A DNA stretch of 64,000 nt, taken from Rhizobium sp. ARZ01. GTDB taxonomy: Bacteria > Pseudomonadota > Alphaproteobacteria > Rhizobiales > Rhizobiaceae. A model generated the notes under the pieces. It worked only from the letters and a program-made list of their open reading frames with translations. It ran no database searches and was not told where the DNA came from. The stretch is from NCBI RefSeq assembly GCF_014851675.1, contig NZ_JACVAE010000001.1, forward strand, positions 1,302,001 to 1,366,000, written 5' to 3'. Every line of letters begins with the position of its first letter. Positions within the stretch are counted from its first letter, which is position 1. A program made the translations under genes and the position numbers. Positions 17,986 through 25,543 of the stretch are shown here, one piece after another.

Positions 17986-18271
17986 GGGCGAAAATGATGA
18001 ACTGTCGGTTTTTTTGTGCATTGCCACGACGATGATCGCCGGGGCGGTCAGCGTGAGATGGTGATACGCGCAAACTTAGCGTTCCCGGAAGGCGGACCTA
18101 GTCGAGATCTACGTTTCCGTTGGTGCTGAAGCGGGAGACTGTCCGCATTGGCGCCAACAGCGGGCGGACTGTTTAGCCTAGAACCGGGTTGTGGACCGTT
18201 AGCTTCATCCAACGACACACTGTGGTCGACGCGTCACGGCCCCGATCCAGGCCACCAGTTGCTGTTGGGAC
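17986..18271. other. Intergenic region with no recognised gene
   Basis: Upstream of the tRNA copy 2 promoter, the sequence up to the YCII gene shows a run of seven T (about 18010) and no plausible ORF with a ribosome-binding site. It marks the left part of an accessory segment between tRNA-Glu copies 2 and 3. Confidence 0.4.
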
Positions 18272-18613
18272 CTAGTGAAACGGCCGCACCTCGACCGGTG
18301 CCCGACAAGCGATTGCGGCCTTGCGCCCCCATAGCAGCGCCTCGTCACGGTCCGCGGCTTCCAGCACCCAAAAACCACCCACGTGCTCTTTGCTCTCCAA
18401 GTATGGGCCGGGGGTGACAAGGAACTGACCATCGGGCTGCGCGCGCAGTGACATCGCGCTGCTGGCCGGGTGAAGGCCGCCTACGAAAATCCTGACACCA
18501 GCAGCCTTCATCTCATCATTGAGCGCGTCGACTTCGCGGGACATCGCTTCGTCTTCCGCGATGGACGGATCGTAGTCGTCGGGGTGGTGAATAGCGACCA
18601 AGTACTGCGTCAT
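18272..18613 (-). CDS. YCII-related (DGPF) domain protein
   Basis: 113-aa protein of the YCII/DGPF fold. It begins MTQYLVAIHHPDDYDPSIAE, and the family core PDGQFLVTPGPYLESKEHVGGFWVLEA (shown as 'GPYLESKEHVGGFWVLEA') is clear. Family members are small ferredoxin-like dimers. Many lie next to ECF sigma factor genes, and one related protein is a dehydrochlorinase-like enzyme, but most have no known reaction. No sigma factor is adjacent here. A strong SD (GAGGAGA) precedes the ATG. Together with the FAD oxidoreductase it forms the cargo between two identical tRNA-Glu genes; the genes are 175 bp apart on the same strand, so co-transcription is possible but unproven. Confidence 0.8.
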   Translation of the reverse strand: MTQYLVAIHHPDDYDPSIAEDEAMSREVDALNDEMKAAGVRIFVGGLHPASSAMSLRAQPDGQFLVTPGPYLESKEHVGGFWVLEAADRDEALLWGRKAAIACRAPVEVRPFH

Positions 18614-18788
18614 GACTTCTCCTCTGCGAGTCGTTGGGTGACTGTTTCCCTACCTTCACAACGTTGACGTACGACCGGATGGGGATCCGACAATTTGTCC
18701 CGAGCCACGCGGCGGCTGCGGGGCACGGCATTAGCCGTGACCCAATGTCCAAATTATCTCTGCAAAGGCCTTCCGTACTTCAACGACG

Positions 18789-20231
18789 TCAGCTGCCTTG
18801 CCGCGCCGCGCTGCTCGGCCGGACGTTCTGGTTCAGTCGGAAGAGGTTGGCCGGGTCGTATTTCGCCTTGAGCATTGCCAGTCGCGCATAGTTGTTGCCG
18901 TAGGCTTGCGCCACTCGATCTGTCTCATCCTCCGGCATGAAATTGACGTAGACACCGCCGGTGGCGTGCGGGGCGGTCGCAGCAAAAAGCCCACGCGCCC
19001 ATTCGATAGAGGCTCGCTCGTCGGCGGGGTCGCGCCACCGCGTGTGAACGTTCATCACGAACTTTGCATCGCGATGCGGAAATGCGGTTTCGTCGGCGGC
19101 GACACGACCGCTGGCGCCGCCGAGCTGGCCGATAAAGATTTCGCATTCCGCAGTCGGCAACGTGCCGACACAGTCGATCAGGGTGTCGAATAGCCCGTCG
19201 CTCAGGGCAGTGAAATTATGCGACTTCCAGTAGTTGAACGCGCCCGGCGTGAGCAGAGGATCGAATGCCGTCTGCCAGGCAGCATAGGGTTGCACACCTA
19301 TCACATCGGCGATCGGCTCTCCGAGCACGCGAAGCGGCGCAAGCGCCTCGTCAGCCTTGCTCGGCTCACCGACATAGCAGACAGCAAAGACCAGGATCTC
19401 CTTGCCATGCACCTCCTCTGGCAGGAACGGCAATGGCGGTGCCCGACGCAACACCACCCACATGGTCAGATCGTCGGATGCGGTCGCTGCTACCTCGCGA
19501 TAGCCGGAAAGCAGTTCGCGAGCATTGGCAAAAGGATGGACGATCAACCCGGCGATTACATCGGGCCCGATCGGATGCAGTTTGAACTCGAACGAGGTGA
19601 CCACGCCGAAATTTCCTCCTCCGCCGCGGATCGCCCAAAACAGGTCCGGGTTCTCCGTGGCGCTCGCTTGAACGAGCTTGCCGTCCGCAGTGACAACGTC
19701 GGCCGAGATCAGGTTATCGACGGTGAAGCCGAATTTGCGGCTGAGCCAGCCGAAGCCTCCGCCGAGCGCAAGGCCGGCCACGCCGGTGGTCGAGTTGATT
19801 CCGAGTGGCGTCGCGAGGCCGAAGGCTTGCGCCTCCTTGTCGAACTCGCCCAGTGTCGCGCCGGGTTCCACACGCGCAGTCCGCTTCTTCGGGTCGACAT
19901 GGACCGAACGCATCGGTGACAGGTCGATCAGGAGGCCGCCCTCGCAGACAGCGTTACCGGCAATGTTGTGACCGCCACCGCGGACCGATAGCAGTAAACC
20001 GTTGTCGCGGGCGAAGCTTACAGCCAGCATGACATCGCTTGCGCCATGGCAACGCACGACAGCACCCGGTCGCCGGTCGATCATGGCGTTCCAGATTGTA
20101 CGCGCTTCGTCGTAGCCGGGTTCGTTCGGCAGACAGAAACGCCCGCGAAGCTGGGTTTGAAACGCCATCAATGCGTCGTTGGAAAGAGCGCCAGATCCGC
20201 CCTCTCGTTTGATAAACTGGACGTCACTCAT
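18789..20231 (-). CDS. FAD-binding oxidoreductase, berberine-bridge enzyme family
   Basis: 480-aa flavoprotein. The N-terminal PCMH-type FAD domain (about 30-210) has SVRGGGHNIAGNAV, where the His is the usual covalent 8-alpha FAD attachment site, and GINSTTGVAGLALGGGFG. The C-terminal BBE segment is YGNNYARLAMLKAKYDPANLFRLN (shown in part: YDPANLFRLNQNV). Such enzymes oxidise sugars, alkaloids or secondary metabolites with oxygen; the substrate cannot be told from sequence. No signal peptide is visible, so it is probably cytosolic. A very good SD (GGAGG) precedes ATG 20231. It is an isolated accessory gene lying between tRNA-Glu copies, which suggests horizontal acquisition. Confidence 0.85.
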   Translation of the reverse strand: MSDVQFIKREGGSGALSNDALMAFQTQLRGRFCLPNEPGYDEARTIWNAMIDRRPGAVVRCHGASDVMLAVSFARDNGLLLSVRGGGHNIAGNAVCEGGLLIDLSPMRSVHVDPKKRTARVEPGATLGEFDKEAQAFGLATPLGINSTTGVAGLALGGGFGWLSRKFGFTVDNLISADVVTADGKLVQASATENPDLFWAIRGGGGNFGVVTSFEFKLHPIGPDVIAGLIVHPFANARELLSGYREVAATASDDLTMWVVLRRAPPLPFLPEEVHGKEILVFAVCYVGEPSKADEALAPLRVLGEPIADVIGVQPYAAWQTAFDPLLTPGAFNYWKSHNFTALSDGLFDTLIDCVGTLPTAECEIFIGQLGGASGRVAADETAFPHRDAKFVMNVHTRWRDPADERASIEWARGLFAATAPHATGGVYVNFMPEDETDRVAQAYGNNYARLAMLKAKYDPANLFRLNQNVRPSSAARQGS

Positions 20232-20680
20232 AATGCACCTCCGTCATGGTCGGATGGGTGCGGCGGGTTGTCCTTCCGGAGCCGTCTTTACGCACGTGAT
20301 GATGACACGAGGACGCCGCGGCGCACTTCGTTGAAAGGAGTCGGTCCAGACCACATTTCGTCGAAACAGCGGGGGTCCAACGCGGCACAGCACCGCGCAA
20401 GACATTTCCTCCGGGCAATGCCTGTAGCCGTCGCTTGCCATCGATTTTCTAAGGCTGAAATATGCGATCCAATTTTCGGAGCGTCCAGTATCGAAAGTGT
20501 ACTAGCCATGGCTGTCTTTCGCCACCGGCTATCCTGACCCCTAGCTGTGTCGGATTTTGGCGGCGCCACAGCAGCTGGCTAAGCCAGCCCAACGTCTGGA
20601 ATGGGCGGCAGCGACAGAAGTCGAGCAAAATAGATGAACTATCTCACCAGTCTGTCTTGATATTGATTCAATTGAAGGAA
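20232..20680. other. 449-bp intergenic region with no recognised gene
   Basis: Holds the promoter region of the FAD oxidoreductase and then non-coding sequence up to the 3' end of tRNA-Glu copy 3. All reading frames are short or lack a ribosome-binding site. The part from about 20440 is less GC-rich than the neighbours. No integrase fragment was recognised. Confidence 0.4.
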
Positions 20681-20755
20681 TGGCACGCCCTAGGGGAGTC
20701 GAACCCCTCTTTTCAGAATGAAAATCTGACGTCCTAACCGATAGACGAAGGGCGC
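20681..20755 (-). tRNA. tRNA-Glu (anticodon TTC), copy 3
   Basis: 75 nt, identical to the copies at 17641 and 17869, with CCA encoded. Its upstream flank differs from those of copies 1 and 2 except for the first few bases. Confidence 0.95.
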
Positions 20756-20766
20756 GTGCGGGGCGT

Positions 20767-20795
20767 CTTATAGTGGGGCATTTTCACTTCCGCAA
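20767..20795 (-). promoter_or_regulatory. Promoter of tRNA-Glu(TTC) copy 3
   Basis: On the minus strand, TTGCGG (20790-20795), 17-bp spacer, TATAAG (20767-20772). Confidence 0.6.
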
Positions 20796-20982
20796 GCGCC
20801 AATTGGCGCGAGCGAGAAAAAAGTACGTTTATCCTCAGAACCTGTATCGAATGGCCGAAACGTGTGCATTTACAAAGTCTTGCATCCACCGCCACGGGTA
20901 TCAGTTGACCGCAGTTTTATTCCTGGTCCGCGTGGGAGAGCGTAGCCGGTTCACTGCCGATGCAGTGACTTCGAGATAATGC

Positions 20983-22239
20983 CTAATTTTGCTTGCTGCG
21001 GCATTGCCAGTTCCAGTCGCGCTCGGGGCCGATGTCGATGTGGACGGATTCGGTGTGGCAGTAGGTGCCGACGCCACCACGTCCGGGCCGCGAGCGAAGG
21101 TATTCTGCCAGTTCCCAGCGGCTGACGCCGGCGATCTGGATGTCGGCCGCTTCGCAACTGGTATGGAGCGATTGCTTGGAGCGATTCTGTTTCACCGGCC
21201 GGACGCCCGATGTCACGATCACGGGTTTTCCATAGTGCTGCTCGATCGACTTCAGGACGGTGAGCAATTGCGGCTTGAAGCAGCCTGTGTTGACCTTCTC
21301 CGTCTGCAGCCACAAGCCGTTTGGTGAGAGACGGGCAAGCCCCGCCAGCGAGGCGACCTCTGTCACGCCGTTATCAGGTTGCTCTTCCTCCGCTTCGGAG
21401 TGATCGGGCGGCGCGTAGAGCGACTCTGTTGCTGCACCGGGGATCGCGCTTCCGAGCGATGCCGCCTGATATGCCCCGGCCGTGTTGCGATTGAGAACCC
21501 GCTTCTGATCCCCATTCGAGGGGTTGTTCTCGATCCGATTGGGCGTCTTGCGCTTTGCGGCAAAAAGAGCCGCCAGCGTCAGTGTCTTGTCGAGGTCGTT
21601 GTTCGGTGACTGTCCCGTGGTCCCGCCAGCTGTCGAGAACGCCGATTCGGCAGCGCTATCGGTCGGTTCGGCGACGAGCGCCATTCGAGCGCTTTTAGGC
21701 AAAGGCACGCGATCCGGAACGAGCGACGCCTCTTCGTCCGACGCCCGGCCACCCGACGGTATTGACCCCGTTGTTTCAGCCTTGCCTTCAGCTGGCATGG
21801 CCTCGTTGCCGACGCTGTACAGATTGGTAATGGCAGGCGCAGCGGCGCCATTCCCCGGCACAGCACCTTCCGGTGCCGCGGCAGCCCCGGACGAGTAGAT
21901 GCTGGCCTGATAGGCATTTACCTGTGCCGGCTGCATGATGACCTCGGCGAGGTTTGCCGATTGCGGCGTCGTGCCTGTTTCGGCGGCCTGCGTTGGGATA
22001 CTCCCAGCCTTGCCACCGGCCGATACCATCGGATCTCGATAACCGGCGACGTCCTCGTCGTCGGTTTGCTGCGATTGCTCGGGAGTCGCGGCCGCCTCGA
22101 CTGGAACTGCATTGTCCTCAGATCGCATGTCGCCCGTGGCGGACATGCAGCCGGAAAGCGTCAGCGCCGAGAAGGCTATCAAGAAACCATTTCGGAGCGC
22201 TTTCGGCTTTTCGCCTGATTTGCGTGTGGTGAACAGCAA
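20983..22239 (-). CDS. Lipoprotein with C-terminal M15-type peptidase domain
   Basis: 418-aa predicted lipoprotein with a lipobox L-S-G-C31 after a hydrophobic helix. A long central region (about 35-290) rich in Ala, Glu, Pro, Ser and Thr looks disordered. The last ~120 residues form a peptidase M15 (D-Ala-D-Ala carboxypeptidase/YcbK-like) domain: PVIVTSGVRP, SLHTSCEAADIQI with the His and Asp zinc ligands, and SVHIDIGPERDWNW with the second His. It is probably envelope-anchored and acts on, or binds, peptidoglycan. TTG at 22239 with upstream GGCGGGGA gives the lipobox at a normal distance; the frame is open further upstream, so the start is not certain. Confidence 0.75.
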   Translation of the reverse strand: MLFTTRKSGEKPKALRNGFLIAFSALTLSGCMSATGDMRSEDNAVPVEAAATPEQSQQTDDEDVAGYRDPMVSAGGKAGSIPTQAAETGTTPQSANLAEVIMQPAQVNAYQASIYSSGAAAAPEGAVPGNGAAAPAITNLYSVGNEAMPAEGKAETTGSIPSGGRASDEEASLVPDRVPLPKSARMALVAEPTDSAAESAFSTAGGTTGQSPNNDLDKTLTLAALFAAKRKTPNRIENNPSNGDQKRVLNRNTAGAYQAASLGSAIPGAATESLYAPPDHSEAEEEQPDNGVTEVASLAGLARLSPNGLWLQTEKVNTGCFKPQLLTVLKSIEQHYGKPVIVTSGVRPVKQNRSKQSLHTSCEAADIQIAGVSRWELAEYLRSRPGRGGVGTYCHTESVHIDIGPERDWNWQCRSKQN

Positions 22240-22611
22240 GTCACATCCCCGCCTTCTTCCGCTTCCAGCCGGATATGGACCGTTAGAAGCATGTCCGCAT
22301 CGAGGTAACGCTGCCCGCAATTGCAAAGCGTGCGTTTCCCCATAGCCTGCGTCTCATGCGCAAGCGACTAAACACGATGCATCGGAACGATGCTGTCGGG
22401 GTGGGGCCGGGGGCTCACTTCCCTCGAGAATCATCCCGTCGCCGACAGCCGCGGCATGGTCCGGGCAAAAGACGGCGAAAGCATGATGAGCCCTCGCGCG
22501 TGCGTTGCAACGGCAAGGGTTCGGATGATCGCAGCAGCCCGGAAGATTCTTGGCGTTTCCAGACTGCGTGCGGTCAGACGTTTGTGCTAGGGGATGAGAA
22601 TTGCGCCAGGC
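22240..22611. other. 372-bp region between the M15 lipoprotein and gloA
   Basis: Promoter region of the minus-strand M15 gene, then sequence behind the gloA stop. It includes a 10-bp palindrome CGATGCATCG (22375-22384). I see no credible gene: the short frames present lack Shine-Dalgarno sequences and protein-like composition. Confidence 0.4.
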
Positions 22612-23052
22612 TTACCAGGCGCCAGCATTCGGCATCGATGCCCAGGGTTCCGCCGGCGGCAGGCTTTCGCCCTTCTGCAGGATCTCAATCGAGATTCCGT
22701 CCGGCGAGCGCACGAAGGCCATTCGGCCGTCCCGCGGCGGACGGTTGATGATGACGCCGTTAGCCGCCAACTTCTCACAAAGAGCGTAGATGTCGTCCAC
22801 CTCGTAGGCGAGGTGGCCGAAGTTGCGTCCGCCCGCATAGGTCTCGGGATCCCAGTTGTATGTAAGCTCCAGACAGGGAGCGGCGTTCTGCTTGGCCGAC
22901 GCGACATCACCGGGCGCTGCGAGGAAGATCAGCGTAAAGCGTCCCTTTTCGTTCTCGTGACGGCGAATTTCGACGAGGCCGAACAGATCGCGGTAGAAGC
23001 GGAGCGACTGCTCGACATTGTTCACCCGAACCATGGTGTGGAGGTAGCGCAT
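22612..23052 (-). CDS. gloA: Lactoylglutathione lyase (glyoxalase I)
   Basis: Converts the methylglyoxal-glutathione hemithioacetal to S-D-lactoylglutathione, detoxifying methylglyoxal. The 146-aa protein is two VOC-fold modules with all four metal ligands visible: His5 (LHTMVRV), Glu62 (CLELTYN), His80 (FGHLAYEVDD) and Glu123 (GISIEIL), matching the E. coli order His/Glu/His/Glu. Short loops and length fit the Ni2+-dependent bacterial class. The C-terminal extension PPAEPWASMPNAG is typical of rhizobial GloA. It is monocistronic, divergent from the cold-shock gene. Works with the glutathione pool maintained by gor at the start of the window. Confidence 0.93.
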   Translation of the reverse strand: MRYLHTMVRVNNVEQSLRFYRDLFGLVEIRRHENEKGRFTLIFLAAPGDVASAKQNAAPCLELTYNWDPETYAGGRNFGHLAYEVDDIYALCEKLAANGVIINRPPRDGRMAFVRSPDGISIEILQKGESLPPAEPWASMPNAGAW

Positions 23053-23253
23053 CGGGAAGTCCTCGAATTCAAATCAACCAATGTGCGGGAACATAGGTGC
23101 TTGTCAGCCTGAGGCAAGCCTCGTGCTGTACCCAGAACCGGGCAAAACTTTTTGCGAAGACTTGTCCAATCGCAAGCGGACGATGTTATTCTGATCAGCA
23201 AGAATCAGTTAACCGTATTTCATGTGACGCGTAATCGAGGGGCGGGGCAGATC

Positions 23254-23832
23254 ATGGCGGACAGGATGTCAGTAAAGGAAATCACGCAGCGTGATGACCA
23301 GGGTGGCGATGCGGTCGACCTGATCGAGATCACCGGCGTCATAAAATGGTTCGATGTCGCCAAGGGTTTCGGCTTTATTGTACCGGACAACGGCATGCAG
23401 GACGTCCTCGTGCACGTTACCTGCCTGCGCCGTGACGGATATCAGACAATCCTCGAAGGCACGCGCGTCGTCGCGCTGATCCAGCGTCGTGATCGTGGCT
23501 ACCAAGCCTTTCGAATTCTCTCGATGGACCAGTCCACCGCCATTCACCCGTCGCAGATGCCGCCGGTCCGGACCCATGTGCAGGTTACGCCGACGAGCGG
23601 ACTCGAACGGGCGCTCGTCAAATGGTTCAACCGGACCAAAGGCTTCGGTTTCCTGACGCGTGGCGAAGGGACGGAGGACATCTTCATCCACATGGAAACC
23701 TTGCGCCGCTTCGGCTTGACCGAATTGCGTCCCGGACAGGTCGTGCTCGTGCGCTTCGGCGATGGCGAGAAGGGCCTCATGGCCGCGGAAATCCACCCCG
23801 ACAATCCCGCACCGGGGAACCGGGCACACTGA
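23254..23832 (+). CDS. Two-domain cold-shock protein
   Basis: 192-aa protein with two cold-shock domains in tandem, a form common in alphaproteobacteria. Domain 1 (about 24-90) has KGFGFI at 37-42 and VLVHV at 51-55; domain 2 (about 117-183) has KGFGFL at 129-134 and IFIHM at 143-147. These are the RNP1 and RNP2 single-strand nucleic-acid-binding motifs. It is expected to bind RNA and act as an RNA chaperone. The frame opens upstream at 23152, but ATG 23254 follows GGGGCGGGGC, and the family starts there. Its stop overlaps the next start (TGATG), so it is translationally coupled to the DUF192 gene. Confidence 0.88.
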   Translation: MADRMSVKEITQRDDQGGDAVDLIEITGVIKWFDVAKGFGFIVPDNGMQDVLVHVTCLRRDGYQTILEGTRVVALIQRRDRGYQAFRILSMDQSTAIHPSQMPPVRTHVQVTPTSGLERALVKWFNRTKGFGFLTRGEGTEDIFIHMETLRRFGLTELRPGQVVLVRFGDGEKGLMAAEIHPDNPAPGNRAH

Positions 23833-24332
23833 TGGCGATCCTGCGACGCCTCTTTGCCGGTTCCCTTTGCAGCGCCCTTGCGGCGCTTTTTTTGTTGGGG
23901 CTGAGCTCCGCTCCGGGTCTGGCAGACGAGAAATTCGAGGAAGGACGGCTGGCGGTCGTCACCGCCGACGGCAAGCGGCACGAGTTCTCGGTTGAACTTG
24001 CGCTGACGCCGTCGCAGCGGGCGCAAGGATTGATGAACCGCCATACGATGGCGCCCGATCACGGCATGCTGTTCTCTTTCGGTGAGACGCGCCTGGTCAT
24101 GATGTGGATGAAGGATACCTATCTGCCATTGGACATGCTGTTCATCGACACGTCCGGCAAAATCAGGACGATCAAGGAAAATGCCGAGCCGCTCTCCGAA
24201 GCGATCATCAGTTCGAACGTGCCTGTGGCCTTCGTGCTCGAGCTTAACGCCGGCACGGTTCGGGCAAAATCGATAAAGCCCGGCGACACAGTCGAAAGCC
24301 CACTGATCCAGCGTGGCGATATCCAGCCCTGA
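23832..24332 (+). CDS. Exported DUF192 family protein
   Basis: 166-aa protein with an N-terminal signal peptide (MAILRRLFAG then a hydrophobic stretch, likely cut near GLA-DE, residue ~32). The DUF192 domain fills the rest: ALTPSQRAQGLMNR, GMLFSF, MMWMKDTYLPLDMLFID and VLELNAGTV are its conserved blocks. The reaction is unknown; the fold is a small beta-rich domain found in periplasmic or archaeal proteins. The start ATG overlaps the stop of the cold-shock gene (TGATG), and this pairing of CSP with DUF192 recurs widely in rhizobia, in my recollection. Confidence 0.85.
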   Translation: MAILRRLFAGSLCSALAALFLLGLSSAPGLADEKFEEGRLAVVTADGKRHEFSVELALTPSQRAQGLMNRHTMAPDHGMLFSFGETRLVMMWMKDTYLPLDMLFIDTSGKIRTIKENAEPLSEAIISSNVPVAFVLELNAGTVRAKSIKPGDTVESPLIQRGDIQP

Positions 24333-24418
24333 TTTGCACCCTTGAAAGCCCTGACGGCTTTGGAGATGAGGCGAATCTCTGCTAGGGGAGCATCCCCGGA
24401 TCCAAATGTGGAAGCGAT

Positions 24419-24670
24419 ATGGCTGCGCGTGACCGATACTCGAGAAAGCTCGAATGCTCAAAATGCGGCCGATCCGGTTTTGCCGAGGTCTCGGAAGATG
24501 ACGATCCGCGCCGCACCAATCCGGGCTTTCGGATCGATGAGATGCCTGTCGGGTTTTCCACCGGGCGCGCCTCCGCAGACCCGGCAAAGCACATGATTCG
24601 CTGCCGCTGTGGCAGCGTCTTCGCTTTCAAACAGAAGACCTACTATCCGCCAGGCGGTGAGCCTGCCTGA
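24419..24670 (+). CDS. Small zinc-ribbon-like protein
   Basis: 83-aa protein with two cysteine pairs, Cys13-x2-Cys16 (LECSKCG) and Cys62-x-Cys64 (IRCRCGSVF), which look like a split zinc ribbon. Between them is a charged linker with RRTNPGFRIDEMPVGF. Composition is protein-like, and GGAAGCG sits at a useful distance before the ATG. No known function. It is 86 bp downstream of the DUF192 gene on the same strand and converges with the GntR regulator. Confidence 0.65.
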   Translation: MAARDRYSRKLECSKCGRSGFAEVSEDDDPRRTNPGFRIDEMPVGFSTGRASADPAKHMIRCRCGSVFAFKQKTYYPPGGEPA

Positions 24671-24710
24671 CGTCCCGGTCCAGAAATCAGCAACCGAGGA
24701 CTTCGCCATC

Positions 24711-24725
24711 GCGGCCTGGGGCCGC
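24711..24725. other. Inverted repeat between convergent genes
   Basis: GCGGCC-TGG-GGCCGC, a perfect 6-bp stem between the zinc-ribbon gene and the gntR stop. There is no T-run, so a terminator role is uncertain. Confidence 0.3.
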
Positions 24726-24733
24726 AGGAGCCT

Positions 24734-25357
24734 TCAAAATTTGCCGAGGTAGGCCATCAATGTTGACATGGCGTCAGAGGCGCTGGACGCTTGGCCGTCG
24801 ACGATCGCACTGATGACCTGAACATGTAAATCGACGGAGTGCTTCATGCGCCGATCGTCTGCGTTCGCAAACCAGAGGCGTCTGGCGTGGGGCTGTAGCG
24901 GAGCAAGCGCGGCCGTTAGAAACTTGTTCGGGCAGACGGCTTCCATGATCTCGTCGAAGGCCTTGTCCGCGGCGAGAAAGCCCGCCATGTCGGACCGAAG
25001 CGCGCTCGCCGACATCGCTTCTGCGGTCTCTACCAGTAGTGCGCGGTCTTCCCGGGACGCGTGCGTGGCGACGAGTTCTGCGGCCAGTGGTTCGAGCCGC
25101 TGCCGTGCAGCAAGTACATGCCGATGGTCGTCCGGTCCAATGGGAGTGATCTGGAGGCCGACACGTGGCCTCACCGCGATCAGGCCCTGCCAGGCCAGTT
25201 TTTGGATTGCCTCGCGCACCGGCGTCCTGCCGTGGCCTGCGACATCGATCATCTGCCTTTCCGTAACCAGCGCGCCCGGTTTCAGCCGCAGCGTTACGAT
25301 CAGGCCTTCGATGGTCAGGTAGGCGAGGTGGGCCTGCGACCCGTCTATTCTCGTCAT
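24734..25357 (-). CDS. GntR-family transcriptional regulator (FadR/FCD type)
   Basis: 207-aa regulator. The winged helix-turn-helix lies at about 10-75 (LTIEGLIVTLRLKPGALV, then GRTPVREAIQKLAWQGLI, the recognition region). The C-terminal FCD domain (about 80-200) includes EPLAAELVATHA and the helix pattern that binds small carboxylate effectors. Members repress metabolic genes and are released by their ligand. No metabolic operon is adjacent; the upstream neighbour on the same strand is the RTX protease, 186 bp away. A 10-bp palindrome 56 bp upstream of the start is a candidate autoregulatory site. Confidence 0.88.
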   Translation of the reverse strand: MTRIDGSQAHLAYLTIEGLIVTLRLKPGALVTERQMIDVAGHGRTPVREAIQKLAWQGLIAVRPRVGLQITPIGPDDHRHVLAARQRLEPLAAELVATHASREDRALLVETAEAMSASALRSDMAGFLAADKAFDEIMEAVCPNKFLTAALAPLQPHARRLWFANADDRRMKHSVDLHVQVISAIVDGQASSASDAMSTLMAYLGKF

Positions 25358-25412
25358 TTACGAGGCTTCCGCGATACATCATGTCGCGCGCCGCGGCTGC
25401 GACGGGCTCCAC

Positions 25413-25422
25413 TGATATATCA
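25413..25422. promoter_or_regulatory. Candidate GntR operator
   Basis: TGATATATCA is a perfect 10-bp palindrome in the promoter region of the gntR gene, an AT-rich dyad of the size GntR/FCD dimers bind. It is inferred from position and symmetry only. Confidence 0.35.
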
Positions 25423-25505
25423 TACGGTCGGCAGGCGATGCCAAGCACGAAAAGCCCGGCGGAACGTTGTTCCCTTCAGAGGCCATATGGCAGCGCTGAC
25501 GCGAC

Positions 25506-25531
25506 GAGGGCCGGGCAAGGTTCCGGCCCTC
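25506..25531. other. Strong inverted repeat downstream of the RTX protease
   Basis: GAGGGCCGG / CCGGCCCTC, a 9-bp perfect stem with an 8-nt loop, lies 13 bp past the protease stop. No T-tract follows on either strand, so it may be a 3'-stabilising stem or a factor-assisted terminator. Confidence 0.45.
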
Positions 25532-25543
25532 ACGCCTTCCAGC

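Larger units (their letters stand above)
17641..18015 (-). repeat. Tandem 228-bp repeat: tRNA-Glu(TTC) with its promoter
   Basis: Two head-to-tail units, starting at 17641 and 17869, share the tRNA, the GTGCGGTGGGCGTCTTCTAC leader and a T-rich GGTTTTTTTGTGC-like stretch near the upstream end. Differences between the units are confined to the non-tRNA part. Confidence 0.7.

Noticed and set aside
20046..20537. Plus-strand frame of 163 codons across the start of the FAD oxidoreductase
   Set aside because: It overlaps the antisense oxidoreductase and its promoter, lacks a Shine-Dalgarno sequence, and has no recognisable domain.
22375..22384. Palindrome CGATGCATCG as an operator
   Set aside because: A 10-bp palindrome in a long intergenic region far from both start codons has no supporting context.
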